A stretch of 64,000 bases of DNA, taken from NCBI GenBank assembly GCA_946406115.1, contig OX291543.1, positions 560,501-624,500 on the forward strand. Reading direction: 5' to 3'. The notes below the pieces were generated by a model. It did no database searches, was not told the DNA's origin, and saw only the letters and a program-made list of their open reading frames with translations. The DNA is from Apoda limacodes. Taxonomy: Eukaryota; Arthropoda; Insecta; Lepidoptera; Limacodidae. Shown in pieces: positions 33,001-44,757 of this stretch. How positions within the stretch are numbered: position 1 is the first letter of the stretch; the number at the start of each line of letters is the position of its first letter. Position numbers and translations under genes: made by a program.

Positions 33001-33080
33001 TAACCACTCTTAACCACTCTTAACCACTCTTAACCACTCTTAACCACTCTTAACCACTCTTAACCACTCTTAACCACTCT
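33001..33080. repeat. (TAACCACTCT)8 tandem repeat
   Basis: Eight exact 10-base units, followed by a degenerate TAAACACACT. Confidence 0.98.
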
Positions 33081-33129
33081 AAACACACTTAACTTGAACT
33101 ATAGCAAATGTTTAAGAAAAAATAACACT

Positions 33130-33402
33130 CAAGTATGTTTGGTATCATCGGCAGGGAATTCATACCGTGCCGTTTCAAAGAAACTTCCTCCAGCGACTGC
33201 TTGGGTTGTGGAATGAGCTCTCTGCCAAGGTTTTCTCTAAGGACTACAGTACGGAGTTCTTCAAGAAAGAAGTTATTAGATTTTTGAAGGGTCGGCAACG
33301 CGCGAGTGATACCCCTTGTGTTGCAAGCGTCCATAGGCCACGATGACCGCTTACCATCAGGCGGACCGTGTGCTTGTTTGCCACCTTAGTGGGTAGGGAA
33401 AA
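33130..33402 (+). mobile_element. LINE tail, same family as 21.7 kb, copy D
   Basis: Matches the ORF2 end and 3' UTR of copies A-C on the plus strand (GGGAATTCATACCGTGCC, TTGAAGGGTCGGCAACGC, CGCTTACCATCAGGCGGACC, TTGTTTGCCACCTTAGTGG). 5'-truncated, with a deletion near 33165, and ends in an A-rich tail. Confidence 0.85.
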
Positions 33403-34789
33403 TAAAAATAAGAATTGAAGCTTGTGTGCTGGTCGAGTTTTAGTCTCTAAATATTGGAAGAATTTTATAAATAACTTTATGTATGTGTTGATTTAATAAA
33501 AAGTAATGAAATCACTTTATAACAAGTAATTCTACGTGTACATATACGTATTACGATTTGCTATCTCGTTATCTTAGTCGCATATATTATATTAGCCTTC
33601 ACAACGACTGATCCCGAACCACCAGCTGCCTGTGGCTCTATCCAGATCATTTGTCCATCTAGTAAAGATTAGATTCGATTTCCTTATTTTCCATATGTCA
33701 TCTTAAATAACATTCCTTTAACATTAATTTAGGTTACATAAAGAGATCTTAAATAAAAGGTGCAATATTCAAAAATGTCAATAAAGTAAATCAAAACCAA
33801 TTGCATATATGTCAAGAAAAAATAATCAAAAATAATATTACAATAATATTAAAATTAAAATAGTAAAAACATACAATGTAAAATTACATCCATAATGTAA
33901 ATAAATAAAATGTCAAACAATTTATAATTTCGTATTCATGTACTCGCCAATAGTATAGAATGTATTATCCAACAAAAGGTTCCTAATTGGCGACAGAATG
34001 ATTCGTCATCCGGTTCCTGTTTTAATTTATAGGGAAGTCGCTCAAAGTATGTAGAGCCTATCAAGGGCGTAGCTAGCTTTTGGGCTAGGTGGGGGGCAGT
34101 TTTGTACAAAATGTTCAAACGGTAAAAATGGCGTTGTAGGCACTTCACTCCATTATTTTTTATATGGTAACACTCCATAGGCATGGAGCTACTTCTGCTC
34201 TTGATTTTGATACATGACATTTTGATCCTATTTTTCAATACGGCAGATACCACGCAGCTGAAAAATTATTGCCAGATCTGGCCACGTTTATATCGAGGGA
34301 CATTATCACGAATAGATTGGAAATCTTCATGCCTTTCTTAACGATTTTCAGCCACATACAGAAGACCTATAAGTTGACTAGCAATACGTCGAGGTGTTTG
34401 AGATGTCTGTGTGATTCGACAACGAAATCAGTTCTACAAAACAGTCAAACATGACCTATCCAGCTACAAAAAAGGAGTAAAACGGGGGATGTCATGTCCT
34501 CGAAACTTCGCACTGATGTCTTTAAGTCTCGATAACTGGAAAGGACAAGGTATAAGTAAATCTAAACACTCAAAGCGTTCGTCGGAAAACCGACAACAGG
34601 CGGGAACCAACGCGCGCCTTGCGAATGCACGTAGTGTACGCGCTGATGATTTTAGTGCAGTCACATCAAAATGTATGGGAAATGTTGCATTGCAAATAAT
34701 CTGTACGCACCTTTAGACGATCCTGTAGTGGTGACCGTACAAAATCGCTACTGAAGCAATTTGCTCGTTTAAAGGTATTATGTTTTTAC
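33403..34789. other. Region with short frames, nothing recognised
   Basis: Open frames at 33936-34253 (minus), 34269-34454 and 34411-34716 (plus) have no domain I can name. GGGCGTAGCTAGC near 34064 resembles the start of short insect repeats. Confidence 0.35.
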
Positions 34790-35345
34790 GGAATAAAAGT
34801 CTAGCCCACATCCTTCTCCGTCTCTTTAATTATCCCTGTGCGAAGTTTTTAGCTCAATTGGATGCTCGTTTGTGTCGTGATGGAGGGACAAACGGACAGA
34901 CATACTATCGCATTTGTAATATGCTAGCTATTACTTGACGTTTTCAAAAAGTTTATGCCCTTTCCCGGGACTCAAACTATCTCCATGCCAAGTTTCATCT
35001 TGATCGGTACAGCGGTTTGAGCGTGAAGAGGTAACAGAGTTTCTTTCGCATTTATAATATGTTTATTAGTTTTAGGTATATGTAAGTATATGTATACATA
35101 TGATTGGGCAAGAATGTAATTATGATGCCGCTAATGCCACTAGTACTATTAAATATCGGAATACTCTTAAATATCTGAATTCCTTCACACGACTGATAAA
35201 AAGTAGCATATCTATATGTTAATGCAGGTTGTCACCTACCTCCGTACCAAATTTCATTTAAATTATCTAGCCGTTTGAGTGTGAAGAAGAAACAAACATA
35301 CCAACATATTCACAAACTTTCGCCTTTATAATATTGTAGTGTGAT
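34790..35345 (-). repeat. Cluster of Helitron-like short repeats (minus)
   Basis: Three partial copies on the minus strand start with (T)ATTATAAA(T/G)GCGAAAG or ATTACAAATGCGATAG (35345, 35070, 34920) and share a CGCTCAAACCGCTGTACCGA-like segment. These are the short lepidopteran repeats whose intact copies begin TC and end CTAGT. Confidence 0.6.
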
Positions 35346-36110
35346 TTATTATCAAGGTAATAAGTAACAGGGAGCAATTTTTTATGGGTAAAAAGAAATG
35401 GTGACTTTTAGCACAACAAGCCGCCTGTTGGTCGAGGATACTGCGACCTACGATAAACATGCTTGTTTACCGTCTCTGAGTAACTGAACTAAGTCGGCTG
35501 AGCCCGATTGAGGCCAAAAAATCAAAAAAATCATAGAATTCTACTTACGAATTGGAAATGTAATCTAAAATTTAAAACCCTGTAAAAATTATACTTACCT
35601 ACCTATGTGTGCAATTAGATGTCGTGTGACCGATCGCTTAGAGTTTTAGGGTTAAGGGTTAAGGTGAGTAATGACTACTGCCGGGAAATAATTTTAATTC
35701 TCAAGAAGAGCTCAGCCTTACTTGTAAAGAATAAACATCGCGAAAATCATTATGAAAAAATAGGCCAAGTGCTACTCGGACTCACGCACGGAGGGTTCCG
35801 TACCATTATCTATAAAAGCAGCAAAAAAAAAATGACGTTTGTTGTATGGAAGCCCCCCTCAAAAATTTGTTTTGTTTCTGTTTTTTAATATTTGTTGTTA
35901 TAGCGGCAAAAGAAATACATCTTTTGTGAAAATTTCAACTGTCTAACTATCACAATTCATGGGATACATCCTAGTGACAGACGGACGGACGGACGAGACG
36001 AAACAATGTCAATGTAATTTCTGTCGTACTTAAGAAATGGAAAATGTTTGTCTTCCTTCTTATCTTGATAGTCAACTTGGGTAATACCTACGTTGGCTAT
36101 GATAAAATAT
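35230..36110 (+). repeat. Inverted duplication, left arm (partner at 41.26-43.34 kb)
   Basis: Contains in order: a Helitron-like end (35230-35345), block D1 (35345-35610, with AGTAACAGGGAGC and CGGTCGAGCC-type segments), a copy of the dispersed repeat (35755-36000, GGAGGGTTCCGTACCATTA), and block D2 (36000-36110, CAATGTCAATGTAATTTCTG). D1 and D2 recur as reverse complements, in reversed order, at 43026-43310 and 41262-41360. Confidence 0.75.
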
Positions 36111-36138
36111 AATTACCTTGCAAATCCCCTAAAAACAA

Positions 36139-36561
36139 TTCAGTAGCACTCACGTGCAGAAGTACAACATCCACATGTAGGAGTGCACCTCCCTCCCTCC
36201 CTCCTTATGTGGACGATACCAAGTTCACCACAATACCACCACCAAATTGATAAAGAAATTCGACACGTGTTTCGCCTCAACACGAGGCATCTTCAGGAGA
36301 CGCAAGCTGGTCGTGCGCTGTACCAAAAAGATGATCGCCCTTGAAAACCTTTATTAACTTAATTTTTTTTCTTATTTTTTTTTCTTCTAGAAAAACCACC
36401 ACCACTTTCTCATATCTGGTGAAGGTATATGCATATATTTGTTTGCAATTTAGTGGTGTAGTGTTATAGTGAAGTTGGCATCGTCCACATAAGGAGAGAG
36501 GGAGGGAGGTGCACTCCTACACATGTGGATGGTGTACTTCTGCACGTGAGTGATACTGAAA
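36139..36561. mobile_element. Non-autonomous element with roughly 105-bp terminal inverted repeats
   Basis: 36139-36245 and 36455-36561 are inverted repeats with few differences (TTCAGTAGCACTCACGTGCA at the left tip; CTCCCTCCCTCC runs inside each arm). The middle contains TTCGACACGTGTTTCGCCTC and ACACGAGGCATC, a motif I recognise from lepidopteran repeats. No transposase. Confidence 0.85.
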
Positions 36562-37390
36562 TGTTTATAGCGGATTTAAAAGGTAATAATATTTGATCAT
36601 AGTAAAGTTATTAACAATAGTGTGAATAGCCACAACGGATCTTAGTGCAAATGGAGCTTTTAATATAAAGTATTTCCATCAATCAATCCTAAAACTTTTT
36701 GAATATAATAGACTTTTTTAACTACAACAATTTCACAATTAGGTAATCCAGACCACAGGAACCTACCTATATGGAAATAAAATAATCATAAATTAAAACT
36801 ATTTACCTAAAACCTTAACCTTTATTGCCCAACCGCGTGAGATCGTCTTATCTTTATTATCTATTACTACATTTTTATTACACGTCACACCAAACATACA
36901 AAAAATCAACAGCTACTGAGTATTAATAATAATCTTACATCTGACGTCCGAATACAAAAAACCCTTATTAAATTAAATCTCTAATTTATTATATTATGCT
37001 GTATCTTAAAATGTCGATATACCCATGGTATTATATGAAAGTAGAATACCCAAAACATCTACGTAGAAAATTTTGAGCGAGCGAGCTACTGTAGTTTTTC
37101 TATTAAACCCAAACCAAAGTACCACAATACAGTCCAAACATTTAATATCGCAGCGGTGTTATTGGAAGTATGTTGGAAACATTAAATTTGTCTATGACGA
37201 TATATATATATATAATTTGTGTTGTAACATTGTAATAAAAAATCCTTCTTGAAAATTATACTCCTTCAAGACAAACACGCGTTTAATTCTATTCCTAATT
37301 CCTAGAATATTAAGAATTTCCTTCAGAAGCTTATTAGCTTCGTAATTTATTAATAGAACTTAAAATATGGCAGGATTGTAGTTTAATTAT
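36562..37390. other. AT-rich spacer
   Basis: A short (TA)n run near 37200. Nothing else supported. Confidence 0.4.
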
Positions 37391-37575
37391 CTATGAAGAT
37401 AACCAGTCTGCAATCCGCTCCTGTAAATCATATGAAAAGTTAAAGAGATTGAAACATATAGATGTAAAATACCAAAGCGAAATAACGAAGCAAATTTCAC
37501 AAGGAATTGTAGATGTTTTGTATTTACAAACAAATGAGCAAATGGCTGACATCCTGACTAAACCTATGTCATAGC
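37391..37575 (+). pseudogene. pol: Ty1/copia RNase H C-terminal fragment
   Basis: About 61 codons end at TAG (37573-37575). They show IYEDNQSAIRSCKS, LKHIDVKYQSEI and EQMADILTKPMS, the diagnostic end of copia RNase H (EDNQ...KHIDV.YH...ADILTKPL). RNase H removes the RNA strand during reverse transcription. Everything upstream of the EDN motif is missing, and no LTR could be recognised downstream in 37576-37990. The piece itself has no stop. Confidence 0.8.
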
Positions 37576-37989
37576 AAACTTTTATGTATCTACGTGCTAA
37601 AATGTTAGATTCATAGGTAATCAATCTATGTCTAGAGTGCCTTATTATTATGTTTTTTTTCTTTTTATTTATTTATTAGTAATTAAGAAAAAGAAAGGGT
37701 TATTTTTTGATTTTGATTTTTTGTTTGCTTAGTTGATTTATTAGTAACAGTTTATTATTCCAAAAGTTAAAGGTCAATTTAGATTTGATTTATTTACTGT
37801 ATATTTTGATTCTTAATGGGTCTTTTATGTAGGGATGGTGTAAAAAATGTGCCAATAAAAGCTTGATAATTTAAGTAGGTACTTAATCTGTGGCACTTTG
37901 TGTCCATAGTCTTTGGTATTTTTTTTTGTTCTCTTCCTTGTGTTTGTGGTTAGCAGGTTGAATTAACCTTTACTTTTATTACATGAATT
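37576..37989. other. AT-rich region after the copia fragment
   Basis: Would be copia 3' UTR or LTR if the element were complete; no repeat partner was found in the window. Confidence 0.35.
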
Positions 37990-39440
37990 ATTCTAATACA
38001 GAAGATATTCATATGAAGACTGTTTGATTTTACTTCTCCGGTACGGACAATCCACTCTTATTATAAGTAACATAAATCGTTTATGAAAATAAAAAAAAAT
38101 GTTTTTCCCAGGGCTGAGCCTTGACACAGCACCAGAGTTAGACTTAACCTTACGATCATTTACATTAATCTCCACAGACTGCATTCGGTTTGATAGAAAA
38201 GACTGGAGGACTATATACACCATAAGATTTTATTTTTTCTAACATAACTCTGTAGTCTATTACGTCAAAAGCTTTTGACAGGTCACAAAAAAGCTTGCCA
38301 TTTTATTATCCTCATCCAGGTCTGATAAAATAATATCTGCTGCCTGATGGGCCGCGGCAATAGTGAACCTGATTTCCTGTATGCATATTGTTTGTCTTTC
38401 AGTAAGTCAGTTCTTCTCTAGGTGGGTCATAATGCTATTCGAAATAATGGATTCAATTAATTTTGAAATAGAAGGGACAATGGTTATTGGCCTATGGCTG
38501 TCAACGGACGAGGTTTCTCCTTTGCCTTTATGTATTGGACTTACACGAGTAATTTTCAGCATATCTGGATACTCACCTGTAGTGAACATCTCATTGATTA
38601 AGACCACAAGTAAATCAGCAATAATTGGCTACACAGACAAAACAATATTGTTTGATATGTTATAAATATCTAGTGTATTTGGAGATTTCATCATAGTTCT
38701 TAGGGTTTGATCTTTGTCTTCGTGTGAGACTAGGTAACATAAAACTTTCAGATTTACTTTTATTTTGTGTATGCACTTTCATTTATGTCGCAATTTGTTT
38801 TTTGTTCGTAATTAAATATCATTTATGTGGTAGGGTAAATCTATGTCGGGTATTTTCTTTTTGTCCTTGTCTAATAATTGTATATTAGTCGACCGAGATT
38901 TTATTTTTACCTCATCATTTATTATTTTCCAACTATCTTTAGAAAGATTCTAGAATTTTTTAAGCGGTCATCTGAATGCAATCTACGAGCAGTGAGAGAT
39001 GACGATTTTATTGGATCTGCGTCATAATCAAAGCATTCTGAAATCAGTTTACAGGGGATATTGTTCTCTAATTTCGCAAAAGTCATTGAATATTTTGAAT
39101 TTTTTTTTTATTTCTTCATTCATCCACGGGGTTTTGATTTTTTCTTTATTACGAATATATTTAATTGGGAATTGAATATTTATATGAGTTAAATTAACGC
39201 GTACAAATATCACAACACCGCCGTGTTCGATTCGCGGCCGGCAGTAGTCACTTGCTCGTACCCACATAGCTTCACGTGTTGAATTTCACTGCTTTTGCAC
39301 CAGGTCTCCGTGCAAGCCCAAATGTCCGGATTATATTTATTGTTAAGAATAGCCAACAACACGGTTTTACCTTTAATCGATCGCACGTTCTGGTGTATTA
39401 TATTGTAATGATTGTCAAGAGTGGTCTTTGCAAGTGAATG
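37990..39440 (-). pseudogene. LINE ORF2 remnant: endonuclease start to RT palm
   Basis: On the minus strand, from right to left: endonuclease N-terminus HQNVRSIKGKTVLLAIL and PDIWACTETW (about 39420-39300), a piece near TPWMNEEIKKKF (39120), then RT fingers in the 66-codon frame 38407-38607 (MLKITRVSPIHKGKGE, RPITIVPSISKLIES). After these come residues resembling motif A (38290-38260) and a decayed motif B/C area (37993-38223, FIF.ND-type). Many frameshifts and stops; the YxDD box is not readable. Inactive. Confidence 0.65.
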
Positions 39441-39591
39441 TACGACTGATGTTTGATGTTATGGATTTTGGGATCTTGAAATTTGTTCTGTGAAGTTTTT
39501 TGGAACCTCATTGTATTTGTGGATTGATACACCTTTGGGCCAGATTTTATGATATTGAATAGCCCTCACCATTGAAACTGGAATATCGAGC

Positions 39592-40351
39592 TTAAAGGAA
39601 TTTTAGGCCCCTCAACGCGTTTGTCGCCACCAAAATAGGGTTAAGCAGATCCGAACGCTGCAGGTTAGCCGATGACAGTTGAGGAATCCCTAAAATGGCA
39701 GCCACATGAGTATCCGCAATGCGACGGTTATTTTGGTACCGCTTCACTAACAACTCCCTGGCTATGCTGTAGTTGACATCGGTGTTGTCCAAATGTTTCA
39801 ACAAACAGAGAGGCTCATCCCTGATACACGTTAAAAGGTAACTTAATTTTCGTGAGTCAGATAAGTCAGTCCGTCGATGCACAATGCTATCAAAAAGTGT
39901 GATAAAATTAGTCCACTCATGCAATGATCCGCTAAAATGAGGAATATCCAAGGTTAGCAATTGTATTCGTTCGTTGCATTTTTGGACCTAAAACCTCCTT
40001 CCTACTTGCCGGCTGCGGGCTAGCCTCTAACGTCGAAACAGCCTCGTTAACCTCGTCCACTACTGACATACTAAAATCATAATCAGAATTAACCGCATTT
40101 AGGATAGTTTCGTCATCTGTTAACGATAAGATACCCTGGTATGCCAGGTCGAGTTCACTGACTCTTGTCGGAAACTGTGCCACACTTTGCTTCAATGCAA
40201 AATTCCTATCTTCCCATTTTACCAGTCCCATGGCACAAGAGAAACACCGTGTGAGATTGGCTAAGACAGCCTTGTGCTCCTTAATGGATGACGTCATTTT
40301 ATATAACAAAATTAACACAAACAAACTAAAACAGACACACAAACAAACCAC
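39592..40351 (-). pseudogene. gag: BEL/Pao gag (DUF1759-type), frame broken once
   Basis: Two minus-strand frames overlap by 28 bases: 39932-40351 (139 codons) and 39592-39960 (122 codons). The first probably starts at the second methionine (MTSSIKEHKAVLANLTR) rather than at the hydrophobic leader-like MVCLCVCFSL. The second carries LDIPHFSGSLHEWTNFITLF, SYLLTCIRDEPL and YSIARELLVKRYQNNR, the conserved core of DUF1759 gag from BEL/Pao elements. A single frameshift near 39945 separates them. The frame ends at 39592 without zinc knuckles, so the 3' part is lost. The adjoining 40352-40850 should be leader or LTR, but no partner LTR is present. Confidence 0.75.
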
Positions 40352-40854
40352 TCTGTTTGTTTTACATATAGTTTGTTACAGCAACGAAGCAGAAATGTAT
40401 ATAGAAAACCCCAAAAACCCAACTACAATTTACACAAATAAATACGGTATCGTAATCCTATCAAAACAACTGTTATTTAAAACCTATTTTTTCCGAGTCT
40501 ATTTTTATTTCGATTTATTTTACAATAACAAAATAAATGAAGGTAAGTAGGTACCTAATTAGCTACACTGCGAATGTCCGACAAGCAATGCGATAAGATA
40601 AGACCGGTTATCTATGCCTTTTAACCCGACGTGATCCGAAGTCACGATTTGTTATGTAATTACCTGACTAACAGTACATCCCAAATGATTTGTAAAACGA
40701 CCCAAACAAAAACAAACGAAAGTGGCCCGAACCACACTCTGCTACCAAAAAATGGATGATAAAAAACTGAGCCACGTAGGCCTTAACTAATTAGGTCACA
40801 AGTCAAAATTACAAAGACTTACCCGTTTTGACGTTAGATGTTTTCTTTTTCCTC
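40352..40854. other. Probable leader or LTR region of the BEL element
   Basis: Inferred only from its position upstream of gag. No second copy exists here to define LTR ends. Confidence 0.3.
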
Positions 40855-40982
40855 TACCTAAAGGTTGTCTGGAAAAGATCGCTTTAAAGCGATAAGACCG
40901 CCTTTTATTTTTCTCTATTTGTACATATGTTTTTTTTGTAAAATTATTATGTTGATGCAATAAAGTATATATTATTATTATG
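40855..40982 (+). repeat. 3' end of a lepidopteran LINE-like repeat with ATT tail
   Basis: AAGGTTGTCTGGAAAAGATC, GCTTTAAAGCGATAAGACCG and GATGCAATAAAGTATATATT followed by (ATT)n. I recognise this arrangement (a TGGAAGAGATCGCTTTTAGCGATAAG-like hairpin, AATAAA, ATT repeats) as a very common 3' terminus in lepidopteran genomes. The element class was not verified. Confidence 0.6.
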
Positions 40983-41712
40983 TTTTTTACTCACTTGTGT
41001 AAATTTGTGGTGCGCTGAATTTATATGTTTGTTTATGTATGTGTAAATTGTTTTTCTGACTTATCCACTTATAAGTAAAAATTAGCTCACAAAAGAACAA
41101 CGCGCGCAGCCGCGACGTGTCAAAGATTGTGACTGACTGAGGTGCCGGTCCACCCAGAGTAAGCGACAATCCTATTTAACTTGTCACAATCCTATTTAAA
41201 ACATCTTCCCCGGACATGTGTTATGTCAAAAACAACATAAGAATAGCTTGTTAAACGCCTAGGTAGGTATTACCCGAGTTCACTATCGAAATAAGAAGGA
41301 AGATAAACATTTTCCATCTGCTAAGGACGACAGAAATTACATTGACATTGTTTCGTCTCCATTAAAGTTTCCTGCCGTCCTTATGCGATTGAAAAGTTTT
41401 CTCGTCAACATATATGATTAATTATTAGCGGAATCTTTTTCGCTGGCCTACGGTGTTCAACAGCACCGCAGGACAGTCTGCGTCAAAATCTGATTTTTTT
41501 TTTTTCTAAATACCCAATAATAAAAGCTGAAGCATACGAAGAGCCAGCGTTGCCAACTATCAAAAAGTCTTATCCCATTAGACATTTTTTCCTCCTTTTG
41601 GGTGTAAATTTTATACCATTTTTAATTAGAGAAAATAATACCTAAACATAAATTTATTTAAACAATGTAATTATTATTACTTAATTACTGTATTTCAATT
41701 GAAATTCTTAAT

Positions 41713-42245
41713 TTATGGTTTTATACCCAAAGGGTAAAAAACGGGACCCTATTAGTAAGACTCCGCTGTCCGTCCGTCCGTCTGTCACTAGGCTATATCT
41801 CATGAACCGTGATAGTTAGACACTTAATATTTTTACAGTAGATGTATTTCTGTTAACAACAAATATTAAAAAAATGGCCAAGTGCGAGTCGGACTCTCGC
41901 ACGAAGGGTTCCATATCATTATCTATAAAACGGCAAAAAAATTACGTTTCTTGTATGGGAGCCCCCCTTAAATATTTGTTTTATTTTAATTATTTATTTT
42001 TAAAGTAACAATATAACTAAATATTATTTAAGCGTCTACCTGTTGCCATTACCAATATCGAGCAAAAAAATTACGTTTGTTGTATGAGAGCCACCTTAAA
42101 TACTTATTTTATTGTGATTTTAGCATTTGTTGTTATAGCGGCAACATAAATACATCTTCTGTGGAAATTTCAACTGTCGTACTATCACGTTTCATGAGAT
42201 ACAGCCTGGTGACAGACGGACGAACGGTCGAACGGACGGACGAAC
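41713..42245 (+). repeat. Two or more copies of the dispersed lepidopteran repeat
   Basis: GGTTTTATACCCAAAGGG, CTATTAGTAAGACTCCG and GTCCGTCCGTCCGTCTGTCA (41713-41870) form one orientation. AAGTGCGAGTCGGACTCTCG and GTATGGGAGCCCCCC (41877-41975) and 42060-42245 form further partial copies ending in GACAGACGGACGAACGG. Confidence 0.75.
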
Positions 42246-42594
42246 AGCGAAGCAGGGCTGTAGCTAAAGTTGAATCTAAGGTAGGGCAGCGCTGGTTTCA
42301 TGCACGGGTACGGCGCAAGTAATTTTTCTATCTTTCATTATTTTACTTGCTTGTGAGTGTCAGTAATTAAGGTAGAAGGTAATTGGGTGGGATCGCGGGA
42401 AAACAAGAACAAAATGGTATTAATTTATAATACGGGAAAACAAATTATATATATTATACCTTAGTTTATGTTATTTTTAAGGTAGGGCATTGCCCCACAA
42501 TAGATAGACGGTATGGTCGACGGGATGGTAGACGCTAGAAATATTCACAGAATATTTAATTGTATATTCACTTTAAAAAAAAAAAGAACAATAT

Positions 42595-42965
42595 TTGAGC
42601 GGCAAATTTTTTGTTATGGCAGCTTCACAACGGTTAAAAACGGCAAATTCTGAGCCATATTGCAGGTCCGTATCACCCCTGCAAGTAACATTTTGCATAG
42701 GTGGCCGGCTAACGTCTACCACCCTTTTTTTTCTAAAAAGGCAGCAGCAGGCAATTTTTTGTGTTATGGCAGCTTAACAACGGATAAAAAACGGCAAATT
42801 ATGAGCCATATTGCAGGTCCGTCTCACCCCAGCAAGTAAAACTTTGCATAGGTGGCCGACTAACTTCGAGTGAAGTTAGCCGACCACCCTTTTTTTTTAA
42901 AATAGTTCAACGGCAAATTTTTTAACATAACGGATAAATATCGAATAAAAAACGGCAAATTTGGG
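42595..42965 (+). repeat. Tandem repeat of about 155 bp with a 17-bp hairpin
   Basis: Two full units and a partial third share GGCAAATT, GAGCCATATTGCAGGTCCGT, GCATAGGTGGCCG and CCACCCTTTTTTTT. In the second unit GGTGGCCGACTAACTTC, loop GAGT and GAAGTTAGCCGACCACC (42851-42888) form a stem with two mismatches; in the first the stem is degenerate. Confidence 0.85.
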
Positions 42966-43303
42966 TATACTTTATTTTGCGTTTGGCTAAGAATGGGGTG
43001 CTAACTTCAAAGACCTAATCTTATTGCACACATAGGTAGGTATAATTTTTACAGTAATTGTTTAGACTTTAAAATCTTAAATTTAAGATTATATTTCCAA
43101 TTCGTAAGTAGAATTCTGTGATTTTTTGATCTTTCGGCCTTAATCGGGCTCAGCCGACTTAGTTCAGTTACTCAGAGACGGTAAACAAGCATGTTTATCC
43201 TAGGTCGCGGTAGCCTCAAGCAACAGGCGGCTTGTTGTGGTCGTCACCATTTTTTTACCCATAAAAAATTGCTCCCTGTCACCTATTTCCTAGATAATGA
43301 ATC

Positions 43304-43536
43304 ACACTATAATATTATAAAGGCGAAAATTTGGAATAAGTTTGTATGTTTGTTTCATCTTCACACTCTAACGGCTGGACTAATTTTAATGAAAAAGGTA
43401 GGTAACACCCTGGATTAACAAATAGGTGTACTACTTTTTATCCAAAGAAAATATAGTGTTTTCGAGGGTTGACCAAGGAATCGGATATGGTTCTTTAACT
43501 AAATTTAGCGCGGAAGGAACCGCGGGCACAGCTAGT
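43304..43536 (+). mobile_element. Helitron-like non-autonomous element
   Basis: Starts TCACACTATAATATTATAAA and ends GAACCGCGGGCACAGCTAGT at 43536, that is, TC at the 5' end and CTAGT at the 3' end with a GC-rich stem just before. This is the structure reported for small lepidopteran Helitrons. No coding sequence. Confidence 0.65.
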
Positions 43537-43817
43537 AACATTATCAAATAACAAAAGTTTTTTTTTACACTGACCGGCGCGGCGTAGATACTTAGTAACT
43601 ACCTATAATGGGAACTGTGTTTAAATCCATTACAGTTACCATTGCCGCGCGCGTATGTGTTGTGTGTCACGCAATACCACAACATACCTACGCGAGCGGC
43701 AATGGTAAAAGGAATAAGAAATAATACGTAAAGGCTAAACAATGGATTTTTTACATCAATTCCCTTGAAGTTACAAAATAAGCACGCCGATAACCGGGTC
43801 ATGTCTGAGTTTTCTAC

Positions 43818-44000
43818 ACTAATATTATGAAGAGGAAAGATTTGATTGTTTGTTTGTTTGTATTGAATAGGCTCCGAAACTACTGGACCGATTTAAAAAA
43901 ATGTTTTTCCATTAGAAGCCGACATTATCCCTGATAAACATAGGCTACTCTCCGCGGGAAAATGCTGAAAAGTTAAGTCGATACCTAAAAAATATAAAAT
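43818..44000 (+). repeat. Helitron-like repeat, 5' portion
   Basis: TCTACACTAATATTATGAAG, (TTTG)n, GGCTCCGAAACTACTGGACC and ATAGGCTACTCTCCGCGGG match another widespread short lepidopteran family. The CTAGT end is absent. Confidence 0.55.
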
Positions 44001-44750
44001 GTCACTTATGAGATTGCTTTTAGTTACCAATTTAGGACCAGACAGTAAAATTATTTCTTTATTAATGTTTTTATTGTATTTATTATTCTATATTAAGTAT
44101 TGATCATTACCTACTGACTTTTCGGTGAAGGAAAACATCGCGAGGAAACCTGCATATTAAAAAAAAGACTCGTGTAAACCCCCTTGATAAGGGAAGGCCG
44201 TACCCCGCAGTGGGAACGTAGGTATGAGGCTGGTAAGGATTAAATTTATTATGTTACTACTTTTGATTCATGATGGATAGGTTCCTCTAAACATACGTTA
44301 TTATCAAAGTAAATTTACTTACTGTTATTCGAGTTCGTCTCTCAATATCTAGACACGCGGTAGCGTGTCAAGCCAAGTTCAAGTAACAGAACTGGCGAGC
44401 AACACCGTGTGTTATATTATACGAACCCTTTGGAGCCACTTTTGACCCCCTCATAACCTAAAAACTATTTCACATAAACGTGTCAAATGGCTTCTATATT
44501 GAGACTTGTGATATACATATGTGCTCCAAATTTCATAAGCATATCTCAAACGGTTATTTAGATATTAACGTTCAAAAATCGACATTTTTATCACTGACTG
44601 ACCTATAGATCAAAACTCTAACCCAGTTCCAGACGACCTAGAAAGTTCAAATTTGGCATGCAGATAGGTAATTAGGTGAATACAAAGGAATAAATCAGAA
44701 ACTGGTATTTTTTATCATTTTATTATAATTTTTCACTTATTTGATTAGGA
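44001..44750. other. Spacer with fragments of short repeats
   Basis: 44580-44690 (CACTGACTGACC, CAGTTCCAGACGACCTAGAA, AATTTGGCATGCAG) resembles 470-500 and so belongs to the family at 0.4-1.1 kb. Nothing else recognised. Confidence 0.45.
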
Positions 44751-44757
44751 ACACTTA

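Larger units (their letters stand above)
41262..43340 (-). repeat. Inverted duplication, right arm (partner at 35.2-36.1 kb)
   Basis: Block D2 (41262-41360) and block D1 (43026-43310) are reverse complements of the left arm, in mirrored order. The interval between them is 1.67 kb here against 0.39 kb on the left; it holds extra repeats (41713-42245, 42595-42965). Confidence 0.75.

Noticed and set aside
8697..33080. Tandem arrays as CRISPR
   Set aside because: The arrays have no unique spacers between units and the genome is animal; they are ordinary minisatellites.
33936..34716. Three open frames of 61-105 codons
   Set aside because: No domains, no repeat partner and no continuity between them.
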